Source: CADCVT01 sp036389155
GTDB lineage: Bacteria; Actinomycetota; Thermoleophilia; Solirubrobacterales; Solirubrobacteraceae
Direction of reading: 5' to 3'
NCBI GenBank assembly: GCA_036389155.1
Contig: DASVQN010000029.1
Location: 1 to 64,000, forward strand
DNA: 64,000 nucleotides
Each line of letters begins with the position of its first letter. The stretch's first letter is position 1. Both the position numbers and the translations under genes were made by a program. Below are positions 25,085-34,743 of this stretch, piece by piece. The notes under the pieces are model-generated. The model was not told the DNA's origin, searched no databases, and worked only from the letters and a program-made list of their open reading frames with translations.

Positions 25085-26384
25085 GCAGCGACTCCTCGCC
25101 CGCCAGCGTCTGCGACGTCGCCGACGCGACCTCCACCTGCACGATCTCGCCGGGCGCCCCGAGCCCGCTGAAGTTCACGACCTTGCCGTGGCGCGTGCGG
25201 CCGCGGAGCTTCGTCGGGTCCGTCCGCGACACGCCCTCCACGAGCACGTCGAGCGTCCGCCCCACGAACCGCTGCGCCCGCTCGCGCGCGCGCCGCTGGA
25301 CGACCTCCACCAGGCGCTCCATCCGCTCGACCGCGACCTCGTGCGGCACGAAGTCCTCCACCAGCGACGCGGCCTCCGTACCCCGCCGCGGCGAGTAGAT
25401 GAAGGTGAAGGCGCCGTCGTAGCCGACCGCCTCGCACACCTCCAGCGTCTCGGCGAAGTCCGCCTCGGTCTCCCCCGGGAAGCCGACGATGATGTCCGTC
25501 GTCAGCGCGACGTCCGGTACGTGCTCGCGGATCATCGCGACGCGGTCCAGATAGCGCTCGCGCGAGTAGGTGCGGCGCATCGCCTTGAGGATCCGCGTCG
25601 ACCCGGCCTGCAGCGGCAGATGGATGTGCTCGCACAGCGACGGCAGCTCGGCGTGGGCCAGGACGACGTCCTCGCGCATGTCCTTCGGGTGCGGCGACGT
25701 GTAGCGCACGCGCTCGATCCCCGTCGCGTCCACCGCGCGCAGCAGCTCGCTGAACGCGCGGCGCTGCGGCCGCAGGTCGCGCCCGTAGGAGTTGACGTTC
25801 TGGCCGAGCAGCGTCACCTCGCGCACGCCCTCGACGACGAGCCGCGCCACCTCGCCGACGACCTCGTCGAACGGGCGGGACACCTCGAGCCCGCGTGTGG
25901 AGGGGACGATGCAGTACGAGCAGCGGCAGTTGCAGCCGACCGAGATCTGCACCCAGCCCTGGAAGTCGCGGGCGCGCTTCATCGGCAGGTGGCCGGTGAA
26001 GCCCTCGAACTCGAAGAAGCCCTGGGCGGTGAGCGAGTCGGACGTCAGGAACTCGGCGAGCTTGTGGACCTGGCCGGGGCCGAACGCGACGTCGACGAAC
26101 GGGAACTGGCGGAACACCTGGTCCTTGACGGACTGCGCCCAGCAGCCGCCGACGCCGATGACGCGCTCGGGGTCGCGCCGCTTCAGCGCGGCCGCCTGGT
26201 TGAGGTGGGCGACGAAGCGCTCGTCCGCCTTCTCGCGGATCGAGCAGGTGTTGAAGAGGATGAGCTCGGCGTCGTCCGCGCGCGGCGCCTCCTCGTAGCC
26301 GAGCGACTCGAGCATGCCCTTCATCCGCTCGGAGTCGTGCTCGTTCATCTGGCACCCGAACGTGGTCACGTGGTAGCGCTTCAT
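25062..26384 (-). CDS. miaB: tRNA-2-methylthio-N6-dimethylallyladenosine synthase
   Basis: A 440-residue methylthiotransferase. It has the N-terminal UPF0004 domain with cluster cysteines (TFGCQMNEHD, NTCSIREKA, GGCWAQ), a radical SAM domain with GCNCRCSYCIVPSTRG, and a C-terminal TRAM domain (RFVGRTLDVLVEG). It adds the methylthio group to isopentenyl-A37 made by MiaA. The start is ATG at 26384. It is followed by the overlapping HNH gene. Confidence 0.97.
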   Translation of the reverse strand: MKRYHVTTFGCQMNEHDSERMKGMLESLGYEEAPRADDAELILFNTCSIREKADERFVAHLNQAAALKRRDPERVIGVGGCWAQSVKDQVFRQFPFVDVAFGPGQVHKLAEFLTSDSLTAQGFFEFEGFTGHLPMKRARDFQGWVQISVGCNCRCSYCIVPSTRGLEVSRPFDEVVGEVARLVVEGVREVTLLGQNVNSYGRDLRPQRRAFSELLRAVDATGIERVRYTSPHPKDMREDVVLAHAELPSLCEHIHLPLQAGSTRILKAMRRTYSRERYLDRVAMIREHVPDVALTTDIIVGFPGETEADFAETLEVCEAVGYDGAFTFIYSPRRGTEAASLVEDFVPHEVAVERMERLVEVVQRRARERAQRFVGRTLDVLVEGVSRTDPTKLRGRTRHGKVVNFSGLGAPGEIVQVEVASATSQTLAGEESLLARAGAR

Positions 26385-26391
26385 CGGCGCG

Positions 26392-26985
26392 TCAAGGGTA
26401 GTCGCCGCGCAGCCATCCCTCGACGACGATCCACGCCGGGAAGCCGATCGCCACGAGCAGCCCGAAGGCGATGAGCGCCTGCGCCAGCGGACCGGCCGGA
26501 CGGCCGCGGCCGACGAGCGCGAACTCCATCGCGCGCGCGGCCGCGACGAGCAGCCCGGCCGTCGCGACCGCCAAGACCACGCCGAGCGCCGCCGGGCCGA
26601 TGATCTCGCCCCACGTGTCCGGATACGTGCAGCACGGGTCGCCGTCGGGGACGGACGGATCGGGCCGGTCGCCGAGCGCCGCCAGGCCGAACGCGGCGAG
26701 CGCCGCCGCAGCCAGTGCCCCAGCCGCGACGATGCCGCCGACGACGAGCGCGGCGGTCCTGCGCACCCAGGGCGGCAGCGCAGTCCACGCGCGCGGCACC
26801 GGCACGCGCCCGCGGACGAGGCTGCTGCTCGCCGCCCACGTGATCGCCGCGCCGGCGACGAGCAGCACCGCGTAGACGAGCGCGGTGAGGTCCGTGTCGA
26901 ACGCGCCGCGGATCGAGATCGCGGCGAGGACGACGAGCGTCCCGGTGAGCAGGGCCAGCAGCGGGGCGAGGACGAAGCGGCGCAC
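26392..26985 (-). CDS. Polytopic membrane protein of unknown function
   Basis: About 197 residues from the GTG at 26985, which has an AGGA seven bases upstream; a longer form from TTG at 27033 is possible. Five hydrophobic segments are visible (VLAPLLALLTGTLVV, LVYAVLLVAGAAITW, ALVVGGIVAAGALAAAA, IIGPAALGVVLAVATAGLL, ALIAFGLLVAIGFPAW). An external-looking CCTYPDTWGE lies between the third and fourth. It is seven bases upstream of miaB on the same strand. I do not recognise the family. Confidence 0.65.
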   Translation of the reverse strand: MRRFVLAPLLALLTGTLVVLAAISIRGAFDTDLTALVYAVLLVAGAAITWAASSSLVRGRVPVPRAWTALPPWVRRTAALVVGGIVAAGALAAAALAAFGLAALGDRPDPSVPDGDPCCTYPDTWGEIIGPAALGVVLAVATAGLLVAAARAMEFALVGRGRPAGPLAQALIAFGLLVAIGFPAWIVVEGWLRGDYP

Positions 26986-27060
26986 GCGCGCATCCTGGCG
27001 CGCGTGTGTCAGTGCGATGTGGGGAACGGGCAAGGGGCGCGGCCGACGCGCCGGCAGCGT

Positions 27061-28509
27061 CTACTTCGCGTACTCGACCGCTCGCGACTCCCTGATCACG
27101 GTCACCTTGATCTGGCCGGGGTACTCGAGCTCCTGCTCGATCTCGCGGGCGATCTCGTGGCTGAGGAGGGTCATGGCATCGTCGTCGACGGAGCCCGGCT
27201 CGACCATGATCCGGATCTCGCGCCCGGCCTGCATCGCGTAGACCTTCTCGACGCCCGGGTGGCGCTCGGCGATGTGCTCGAGCTCGCGCAGGCGCTTGAC
27301 GTAGGACTCCAGCGACTCCCCGCGCGCGCCGGGGCGCGCCCCGCTGAGCGCGTCGGCGGCCTGGACGATGACCGCCTCGACGGTCTGCGGCTCGACCTCG
27401 TTGTGGTGGGCCTCGGCGGCGTGGGCGACGGCCTCGGACTCCCCGTGCCGGCGCATCAGCTCCCCCCCGACGAGCGCGTGCGGGCCCTCGACCTCGTGCG
27501 AGACCGCCTTCCCGATGTCGTGCAGCAACGCCGCCCGGCGCGCGGTCTTCGCGCTGGCGCCGAGCTCGTCGGCCATCAGCGCGGCCAGGTGCGCGCACTC
27601 GACCGAGTGGGCGAGCACGTTCTGCCCGTAGGAGGTGCGGAACTTCAGCCGGCCGAGGATCTTCGTCAGCTCGGCGTCGAGACCCTGGACGTTCGCGTCG
27701 AACGCCGCGCTCTCCCCCGCCTGGACGATGTGGCTCTCGAGCTCGGACTTGGCCTGGTAGAAGGCCTCCTCGATCCGCGCCGGGTGGATGCGCCCGTCCT
27801 GCAGGAGCTTCTCGAGCGTCATCCGCGCGACCTCGCGGCGGACACCGTCGAAGCCGCTCAGCACGACCGCGTTCGGGGTGTCGTCGATGATGAAGTCGAT
27901 CCCGGTCAGGTTCTCGAGCGCGCGGATGTTGCGGCCCTCGCGGCCGATGATCCGGCCCTTCATGTCGTCGGACTGCAGCTGGACGACCGAGACCGTGGTC
28001 TCGGCGGCGTGCGACGCGGCGAGGCGCTGCATCGCGATCGCGAGGATCGAGCGCACGCGCCGCTCGGCGTCCCGCTTCGTCTGCTCCTCGATCTGGCGCA
28101 GGACCTTGACCGCGTCGTGGCGGGCGCGGTCCTCGACCTCCTTGACGAGCTGCGCGCGCGCCTGCGCGGCGCTCAGGCCCGAGACGCGCTCGAGCGCGCG
28201 CTCGTGCTCCTGCCGGCGCTCCTCGAGCAGGCGGCGCTCCTCGTCGAGGCTGGTGGACTTGGTCACGAGCTCGGCCGACCGGCGCTCGAGCTCGGCGGCG
28301 CGCTGCTCCAGCTCGGCGGCGCGCTGGCGCAGCTCGGTGGCGCGCTCCTCGAGCTCGCGCTCGCGGACGCCGTTCGTGGCGGCCTTGGCGGCGGCGCCCC
28401 CGCGCCCGCCGGACGGTGCCGCGGGCGACCCGCCCCCGGGGCGACGGAAGACGGCCGCGGCGACGATCAACGCCGCCCCCACCACCGCCGCCGCGATCAC
28501 CAGTTCCAT
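27061..28509 (-). CDS. rny: Ribonuclease Y
   Basis: 482 residues. One N-terminal membrane helix (MELVIAAAVVGAALIVAAAV) is followed by a long Glu/Arg/Ala coiled coil (about 48-150), then a KH domain (MKGRIIGREGRNIRALENLTG). The HD domain carries the metal motif LLHDIGKA, with HHNEVEP nearby. This membrane endoribonuclease starts bulk mRNA decay and probably works with RNase J and PNPase, both encoded in this window. The start is ATG at 28509 with GGAGAGG upstream. A promoter about 280 bp upstream implies a long structured leader. Confidence 0.96.
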   Translation of the reverse strand: MELVIAAAVVGAALIVAAAVFRRPGGGSPAAPSGGRGGAAAKAATNGVRERELEERATELRQRAAELEQRAAELERRSAELVTKSTSLDEERRLLEERRQEHERALERVSGLSAAQARAQLVKEVEDRARHDAVKVLRQIEEQTKRDAERRVRSILAIAMQRLAASHAAETTVSVVQLQSDDMKGRIIGREGRNIRALENLTGIDFIIDDTPNAVVLSGFDGVRREVARMTLEKLLQDGRIHPARIEEAFYQAKSELESHIVQAGESAAFDANVQGLDAELTKILGRLKFRTSYGQNVLAHSVECAHLAALMADELGASAKTARRAALLHDIGKAVSHEVEGPHALVGGELMRRHGESEAVAHAAEAHHNEVEPQTVEAVIVQAADALSGARPGARGESLESYVKRLRELEHIAERHPGVEKVYAMQAGREIRIMVEPGSVDDDAMTLLSHEIAREIEQELEYPGQIKVTVIRESRAVEYAK

Positions 28510-28834
28510 TCGTTGTCCTCTCCCCGGCGGGGCAGGCTCGCGCCGGGCCCCGTTTCTCGTCTCGATGAAGTTGGAGCGAGGGGAACGGGCCCGTGCGATG
28601 GCACCGGGGCAGGCGGGAGCGGCGCGATCGCCGCGCTTCAGGCGTTACGAGGTCGTGGCTTGGGTTCGCGCCGGGCGCGTGTCGCCCGGGTCGTCGGGTC
28701 GCGATGTCTGAAGCTTCGGGGTCAAAACTGCTCTTTTGCTGCCCTTTTCATGCCCTCACGGGCCCAATCACTTCGCTTCGCCGGATCGTAGTGTGCGCGC
28801 GCGGACCGCGCAACGACGCGATGAGCGCCGTCAT
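28510..28834 (-). other. Long rny leader with hairpins; no convincing gene
   Basis: This non-coding stretch precedes rny. It contains a strong hairpin at 28671-28690 (CCGGGCG / CGCCCGG arms), a weak A/T stem near 28722-28740, and the putative promoter. A 28-codon frame (28834 to 28748) lies across the promoter and shows no family resemblance. I find no match to a known riboswitch by eye. Confidence 0.5.
28785..28813 (-). promoter_or_regulatory. Putative rny promoter
   Basis: On the minus strand TTGCGC (28808-28813) and TACGAT (28785-28790) are separated by exactly 17 bp. They would give a transcript starting near 28778 and a leader of about 270 nt before rny. Confidence 0.5.
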
Positions 28835-28922
28835 CGTCGGATCGCAACGCAGCGGGCGGAGCCGGGACAGTGCTTCGCACGGACCGGCTCCGCACGATGC
28901 GTCGGCGTCCGGCGAGAACCGC
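28835..28922 (-). ncRNA. Structured repeat element, copy B (after recX)
   Basis: 88 nt running from the recX stop codon to an ATGAC. It matches copy A at about 72 of 88 positions by my alignment. The core stem-loop is 28856-28893: GCGGAGCCGG pairs with CCGGCTCCGC, then a small internal loop, then GTGC/GCAC around a GAA loop. The flanking GCGGTTCTCGCCGG is identical in both copies. There is no U-tract, so it is not a classical terminator. Confidence 0.55.
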
Positions 28923-29411
28923 TCATCGGTGCTCACGGATGGCGTCGTAGGCAATCTCGAGGTCGTAGCCCTTGCGGACCAGGAACCCGAGGGCGCGGTC
29001 GCGGTCGCGGTCGGTCGCCGGCGGCTCGCGCCAGCGGCGCTGCAGGAGCGCGAGCGCCGCGTCCAGCTCGGTCCCGAAGTCGCGGCCGCGCAGCGCCGCC
29101 GCGACGTGCTCGCGCTCGACCCCCAGCTCGACGAGCTTGCGCTCGATGCGGTCGCTGCCCCACCCGTCGAGGCGCACGCGATCCTCCACGAACCGCTGGG
29201 CGAACCGCGCGTCGTCGAGGTAGTCCTGCGCGACGAGCTCGGCGACCACGGCATCGACCACGTCCTCGTCGACCTCCTTCTTCAGGAGGTGGCGCCGCAT
29301 CTCGGCCACCGTGCGGTCACGGTGGCCGAGGAAGCGGTACGCCTTGTCGAGCGCAGATTGGAGGCGGGCGTGAGGGGCCGGCCCGCCGAGGTGGTCGCCT
29401 GAGTGGGTCAT
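28923..29411 (-). CDS. recX: Regulatory protein RecX
   Basis: 162 residues of three-helix RecX repeats: ALDKAYRFLGHRDRTVAEMRRHL, then DYLDDARFAQRFVEDRVRLDGWGSDRI, then the C-terminal GFLVRKGYDLEIAYDAI. It binds RecA filaments and modulates strand exchange. The start is ATG at 29411, 89 bp after the recA stop. Both the recA and recX stop codons are followed by a copy of the same structured element. Confidence 0.93.
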   Translation of the reverse strand: MTHSGDHLGGPAPHARLQSALDKAYRFLGHRDRTVAEMRRHLLKKEVDEDVVDAVVAELVAQDYLDDARFAQRFVEDRVRLDGWGSDRIERKLVELGVEREHVAAALRGRDFGTELDAALALLQRRWREPPATDRDRDRALGFLVRKGYDLEIAYDAIREHR

Positions 29412-29500
29412 CGTCGCTCCGGAATGCGGCGGGCGGAGCCGGGACAGTGCGCCAGCACGGACCGGCTCCGCGCGGCGCATAGCCGCCCGGCGAGAACCGC
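29412..29500 (-). ncRNA. Structured repeat element, copy A (recA-recX spacer)
   Basis: 89 nt filling the whole gap from the recA stop to the recX ATG. The core stem-loop is 29433-29471, with the same 10-bp stem and GTGC/GCAC inner stem as copy B but a TGGC loop. The 17-base arm from GCGGAGCC to CGTGC is identical in both copies. An extra GCGGC/GCCGC hairpin precedes it only in this copy. It may tune recX expression relative to recA. Confidence 0.55.
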
Positions 29501-30607
<1,107 letters not shown>

Positions 30608-30683
30608 GCGGACAAACCTCTCTTCGTATCGGACCGGGAAGTGTGGAAGGCGGGCCGGACGGAAGACTCGCCCCCCGCAGCGC

Positions 30684-30699
30684 GAGCCTGCGAAGGCTC
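30684..30699 (+). promoter_or_regulatory. Small hairpin in the GGDEF-EAL leader
   Basis: GAGCCT-GCGA-AGGCTC lies 35 bp before the ATG at 30734. It could influence translation of the c-di-GMP gene. It does not show the conserved core of a c-di-GMP (GEMM) riboswitch. Confidence 0.35.
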
Positions 30700-30733
30700 A
30701 AGGCAGAGCGACGCGCGCCGACGAACCGGGGGC

Positions 30734-32788
30734 ATGGCGGTCTCACCCCAGGCCCTCCGCCGCAGCTCCCTCGGCAGGCGCCTGTTCCTGTCGCTCCTCA
30801 CCATGCTCCTGCCGCTGACGGTGCTCTCGTCGCTGGCGCTCTACACGCAGTGGGGCACGACGGGCACCCAGGCCCGCATCCAGCGCGAGGCGGTCGAGGA
30901 GCTCGCCCACCTCGCACGCGTCCGCGACGCGCTCGAGCGCGTGCGCAGCGCGCCCCGCGAAGACTCTCAGGCACGCGCCTCGCTCACCGCCGCCATCCGC
31001 GACCTCCAGAACGACGTGGACGAGCCGCGGGAGCGCACCAGCGCCGCCCGCGCCGCCCAGGCCGCCGCCACGAACGACCTCGAGGGCGTCGCCACCGCCC
31101 TCGCCGGCGTGCGCGGCGGCGTCATCGGCGAGCTCGACAGCCGCTCCGCCCAGGCCCACGCCCGCGGGCGGCGCACCGTGATCGCCCTGCTCGCGATGCT
31201 CGTCGCCAGCCTGATCGCCGCCGTGCTGCTCGGCCGGCGCATGCGCGAGTCCATCACCGCCCCGCTCAAGGCCCTCAGCGACGCCGCGCGTCGGACCGGC
31301 AACGACGACTTCTCCCGGCGCGTCGAGGTCGGCGGCGACGACGAGCTGCACGACGTCGCCGAGGCCTTCAACGGGATGATGGAGCGCCTCGTCCGCGGCC
31401 GCGACGAGCTCGTCCACCAGGCGTTCCACGACGCCCTCACGGGCCTCCCCAACCGCGCCCTCTTCCGCGACCGCACCCAGCAGGCCCTCGCCCGCGCCCA
31501 CAACCGCCGCAAGCCCACGACGGGCAAGGTCGCGGTCCTCTTCGCCGACCTCGACGACTTCAAGTCGATCAACGACAGCCTCGGCCACGGCGCCGGCGAC
31601 CAGCTCCTGCGCGAGGTCGCCAGCCGGCTCTCCACGACGCTCCGCCTGGAGGACACGATCGCCCGCCTCGGCGGCGACGAGTTCGCGATCCTGCTCGAGG
31701 ACCTCCCCGACGCCAAGGCCGCGGAGGCCACCGCCGGCCGCCTGCTCGCCGCCCTCACGCTCCCGATCCGCCTCACGGCCACCGGCAAGGACGTCGTCGC
31801 CCGCGCCAGCATCGGCGTCGCCCTCAGCCACGACCCGGAGGACACGGCGGAGGACCTGCTGCGCGACGCCGACGCCGCCATGTACGCCGCGAAGAACGGC
31901 GGGCGCAATCGCCACCGCGTCTTCGAGACCGACATGCACTCGCGCGCGCTCGAGCGCTTCGCGCTGGAGGGCGAGCTGCGCCGCGCGCTCGACAAGGGCG
32001 AGCTGACGCTCGACTACCAGCCCGTGCTCGAGCTGGCCACGCACCGCGTCGTCGCCGTCGAGGCGCTCGTGCGCTGGCGCCACCCCGAGCGCGGGATCAT
32101 TCCGCCGGGCGACTTCATTCCGACCGCGGAGGAGACCGGCCTCATCGTGCCGCTCGGCCGCTGGGTGCTCCAGCAGGCGTGCCGCTGCGCGAAGACGCTC
32201 CAGGCCCGCCCCGGCGCGAGCCCGGACCTCGTCATGAGCGTCAACCTCTCCCCGCGTCAGTTCCACGACCCCAAGCTGGTCGAGGACGTCGCCGACGCGA
32301 TCGAGGCCGCGGGCATCGAGGCGACGACGCTCGTCCTGGAGATCACCGAGTCGATGCTCACCGCCGACCTCGACTCGACGGCCGCCACCCTCGCGCGCCT
32401 GAAGGCCCTCGGCGTCCGCCTCGCCATCGACGACTTCGGCACCGGCTACTCGACGCTCAGCTACCTGCGGCGCTTCCCGATCGACATCCTCAAGCTCGAC
32501 CGCGAGCTCATCGAGGCCGGCTCAGGCCCGGACGCCAAGCTGATGAAGGCGATCGTCGGCCTCGGGCGCAGCCTCGACCTCGCCACCGTGGCCGAGGGGA
32601 TCGAGCGGCCCGAGCAGGAGGCCGAGCTGCGCGAGCTCGGCTGCGACCTCGGGCAGGGCTTCCTCTTTGCCCGCCCGATGTGCGAGGCCGAGCTGACGCG
32701 CCAGCTCGACGGTCAGCGGATGCGCAGCCGCACGGCCGAGCCGACCGGCGCGCCGTTGTCCGCGGTCCCCCGCAGCGACAGCCTGTAG
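30734..32788 (+). CDS. Membrane GGDEF-EAL c-di-GMP turnover protein
   Basis: 684 residues. TM1 (about 17-37) and TM2 (about 148-167) bracket an Ala/Arg-rich external helical domain. A HAMP domain follows (to about 220), then GGDEF (about 230-400, motif RLGGDEF at 311-317) and EAL (about 410-660, EAL at 443-445, with DDFGTGYSTLSYL). Both active-site signatures are intact, so it may make and degrade cyclic di-GMP, with the sensor domain choosing. The start is ATG at 30734 with GGGGG just upstream. It is divergent from recA, and its 3' end overlaps the carboxypeptidase gene by 76 bp. Confidence 0.95.
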   Translation: MAVSPQALRRSSLGRRLFLSLLTMLLPLTVLSSLALYTQWGTTGTQARIQREAVEELAHLARVRDALERVRSAPREDSQARASLTAAIRDLQNDVDEPRERTSAARAAQAAATNDLEGVATALAGVRGGVIGELDSRSAQAHARGRRTVIALLAMLVASLIAAVLLGRRMRESITAPLKALSDAARRTGNDDFSRRVEVGGDDELHDVAEAFNGMMERLVRGRDELVHQAFHDALTGLPNRALFRDRTQQALARAHNRRKPTTGKVAVLFADLDDFKSINDSLGHGAGDQLLREVASRLSTTLRLEDTIARLGGDEFAILLEDLPDAKAAEATAGRLLAALTLPIRLTATGKDVVARASIGVALSHDPEDTAEDLLRDADAAMYAAKNGGRNRHRVFETDMHSRALERFALEGELRRALDKGELTLDYQPVLELATHRVVAVEALVRWRHPERGIIPPGDFIPTAEETGLIVPLGRWVLQQACRCAKTLQARPGASPDLVMSVNLSPRQFHDPKLVEDVADAIEAAGIEATTLVLEITESMLTADLDSTAATLARLKALGVRLAIDDFGTGYSTLSYLRRFPIDILKLDRELIEAGSGPDAKLMKAIVGLGRSLDLATVAEGIERPEQEAELRELGCDLGQGFLFARPMCEAELTRQLDGQRMRSRTAEPTGAPLSAVPRSDSL

Positions 32789-34743
32789 AGCCCGCGCGGC
32801 GGGATCCGCTTGAGCCTCAGCCGCACGGCCTTCGGCCCGCGCAGGCGCTTGATCGACCGCGACGCGAGCACGACGCGGTCGGCGTCGACGAGCCGCACGC
32901 GCAGCTGGGTGACCGTCGCGCCCGACACCTTCATGGCGACGCGCAGGTAGCCGCGGCGCTGCAGCGCGAACCGCGGGACGCGTCTCGGGCCCACGAAGAG
33001 CCGCATGTTCCGCGGCGGCTTCGGGACGGCGACCGGTTCCGGTCCGCCCCGGAGCGGCTCGTCCGCCATCACCCGAGCTCCGGCGTCGCACGCGTCGGAG
33101 AACGTGAGGCGCTCGCCGCGCGTGACCACGATGTCCCTGCGCGCGAGCACGTCGCCCCCGACCTCGCACGTCAGCGTCCACGACTCCGTCTTCCCCGCGG
33201 CGCCCTCCCACGGCCGCGTCGACGGGCCGACGTGCCACGAGAAGCTGCCGGACGGCGGGACGGTGATCGCCGTGTCGATGAAGTCGGGGACCCTCAGCTC
33301 GGGCAGGCGCGACTCCTCGGGGCAGTCGCTCGTGTCCGCGCAGCGCTTGACGGTGTCGGTCGTGAAGTCCTTGTGCAGCCGCAGCGTGGCGCCCGGGCGG
33401 GCGCTGCCGTTGAGCACCCCGTGATCCGCCGCGTTGGCGGCCTGCTCGGCGGCGAGCTGGAAGGCCTCTCGGATGCCCTGCCCCGCCGGGCCGCCGGTCG
33501 GACCGCCGAGGTACTGGTCGACGACGTGCGTCTGGAACGGGCCGAAGAACAGCGGCGCGTTGCCCGCGCCCGGCGCGCCGCTGGACGGCGTGTCCGGCGG
33601 GCCGAGCTCGATGGTGTAGCCCATCGCGCCCTGCTCGATGTAGTTCCAGTCCTCTGTCGCCCCGTGGACGTCGTAGAGGTCGTAGCCGACGAGCGAGTCG
33701 TAGTCGGTCGCCGCGGCCATCTTGTCGCCGAGCGCCTTCATGATCCCCTCGTCGGGCGTGAACAGCCCGTAATCCTTGAAGCCGGGCTGGCGCAGGACCT
33801 GGCCGACGATGTTGTGCGTCGACTGGACGTGCTGGAGCTGGTGGACGCGGGAGAACTCGTGGACCGCCTGCGCCTCGGGCTCGGAGAACGGGCCGGTGCC
33901 GCGGTAGGAGTCGCTCGTGTTGTCGCTGCTCGCGCCGGGGCCGCCCCAGCCCGCGCCGTAGTTGCGGTTGAGGTCGACCGGGTTGCGCTGCGAGCACGGG
34001 AGGTCCTCCTCCTCCGGCGTCGCCGGGCGGCAGTTGCGCCGGTGCATCGGGTCGGCGCCGCCGGGCGCGGCCTCCGTCGTCCCGCGCGAGACGACGAACC
34101 CGTCCGGGTTGACCACGGGGAAGATGAACAGCCGGGTGTGGTCGAGGATCGCGGTCATCCGCGGGTCCTTGCCGTAGTTCTTGGCCAGGTCGAGCGCGAA
34201 CTCCATGTTCACCTCGCCTGAGGGCCACTCGCGCGCGTGGTGCAGGCCGAAGTAGGCGATCTGCGGGCGCCCGTCGTCCGGCGCGTTGACGTTCGACGCC
34301 ATCTCGACGCCGACGATCTCGCGACCCTCGATCGACTTCTTGCCCAGCGTGACCTTGCGGACGAGGCCCGGGTACTGCTGGGCGAGCGCCTCGAGATCGT
34401 CGTAGTAGGTCTGCAGGACGCGGTAGACGTCGCGGCCGCTCGGCAGGGCGGAGCGCTCGCCGGCCCGCGCACGCGAGGACTGGCGGCGCAGCGCGCCCTC
34501 GACGTCGGAGACCACGTCGACGGCGTTGAAGCCGGCGTCGGCCAGCGTCCGGCGGTCCGCCTCGTCGTGGATGACGACCCGCGCGCGCTCGCGCGTGACG
34601 TCGTGGGTCACGTCGATGCCGAGGCGCTGGAGGACGGCGACCGACTGCGGGCCGGAGAGCGGGACGTCGGCGAGCGACGAGGCGCCCGCGGCGGGCGCCG
34701 CGACGAGGACGAGCGTCGTGGCGAGGAGGAGGATCCGGGTCAT
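32713..34743 (-). CDS. Secreted zinc carboxypeptidase (M14 family)
   Basis: 676 residues. A signal peptide (MTRILLLATTLVLVAAPAAGA) is followed by a pro-region and the M14 catalytic domain from about residue 105. HHAREWPSGE gives the zinc His and Glu, VVNPDGFVVS and DLNRNYG the substrate-binding Arg/Asn region, STHNI the third zinc His, and GYTIELGPP the catalytic Glu. The long C-terminal part has Ig/P-domain-like beta segments. The start is ATG at 34743, overlapping the thpR stop (ATGA). It probably releases C-terminal residues from peptides outside the cell. Confidence 0.92.
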   Translation of the reverse strand: MTRILLLATTLVLVAAPAAGASSLADVPLSGPQSVAVLQRLGIDVTHDVTRERARVVIHDEADRRTLADAGFNAVDVVSDVEGALRRQSSRARAGERSALPSGRDVYRVLQTYYDDLEALAQQYPGLVRKVTLGKKSIEGREIVGVEMASNVNAPDDGRPQIAYFGLHHAREWPSGEVNMEFALDLAKNYGKDPRMTAILDHTRLFIFPVVNPDGFVVSRGTTEAAPGGADPMHRRNCRPATPEEEDLPCSQRNPVDLNRNYGAGWGGPGASSDNTSDSYRGTGPFSEPEAQAVHEFSRVHQLQHVQSTHNIVGQVLRQPGFKDYGLFTPDEGIMKALGDKMAAATDYDSLVGYDLYDVHGATEDWNYIEQGAMGYTIELGPPDTPSSGAPGAGNAPLFFGPFQTHVVDQYLGGPTGGPAGQGIREAFQLAAEQAANAADHGVLNGSARPGATLRLHKDFTTDTVKRCADTSDCPEESRLPELRVPDFIDTAITVPPSGSFSWHVGPSTRPWEGAAGKTESWTLTCEVGGDVLARRDIVVTRGERLTFSDACDAGARVMADEPLRGGPEPVAVPKPPRNMRLFVGPRRVPRFALQRRGYLRVAMKVSGATVTQLRVRLVDADRVVLASRSIKRLRGPKAVRLRLKRIPPRGLYRLSLRGTADNGAPVGSAVRLRIR

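Noticed and set aside
28748..28834. A 28-codon frame starting with the ATGAC after structured element B
   Set aside because: It overlaps the likely rny promoter, has no recognisable family features and no ribosome-binding site. The ATGAC is explained by similarity to the recX start in the duplicated element.
30608..30733. Possible c-di-GMP riboswitch before the GGDEF-EAL gene
   Set aside because: Only a small GAGCCT/AGGCTC hairpin is present. The conserved GEMM core and tetraloop-receptor elements are not visible.
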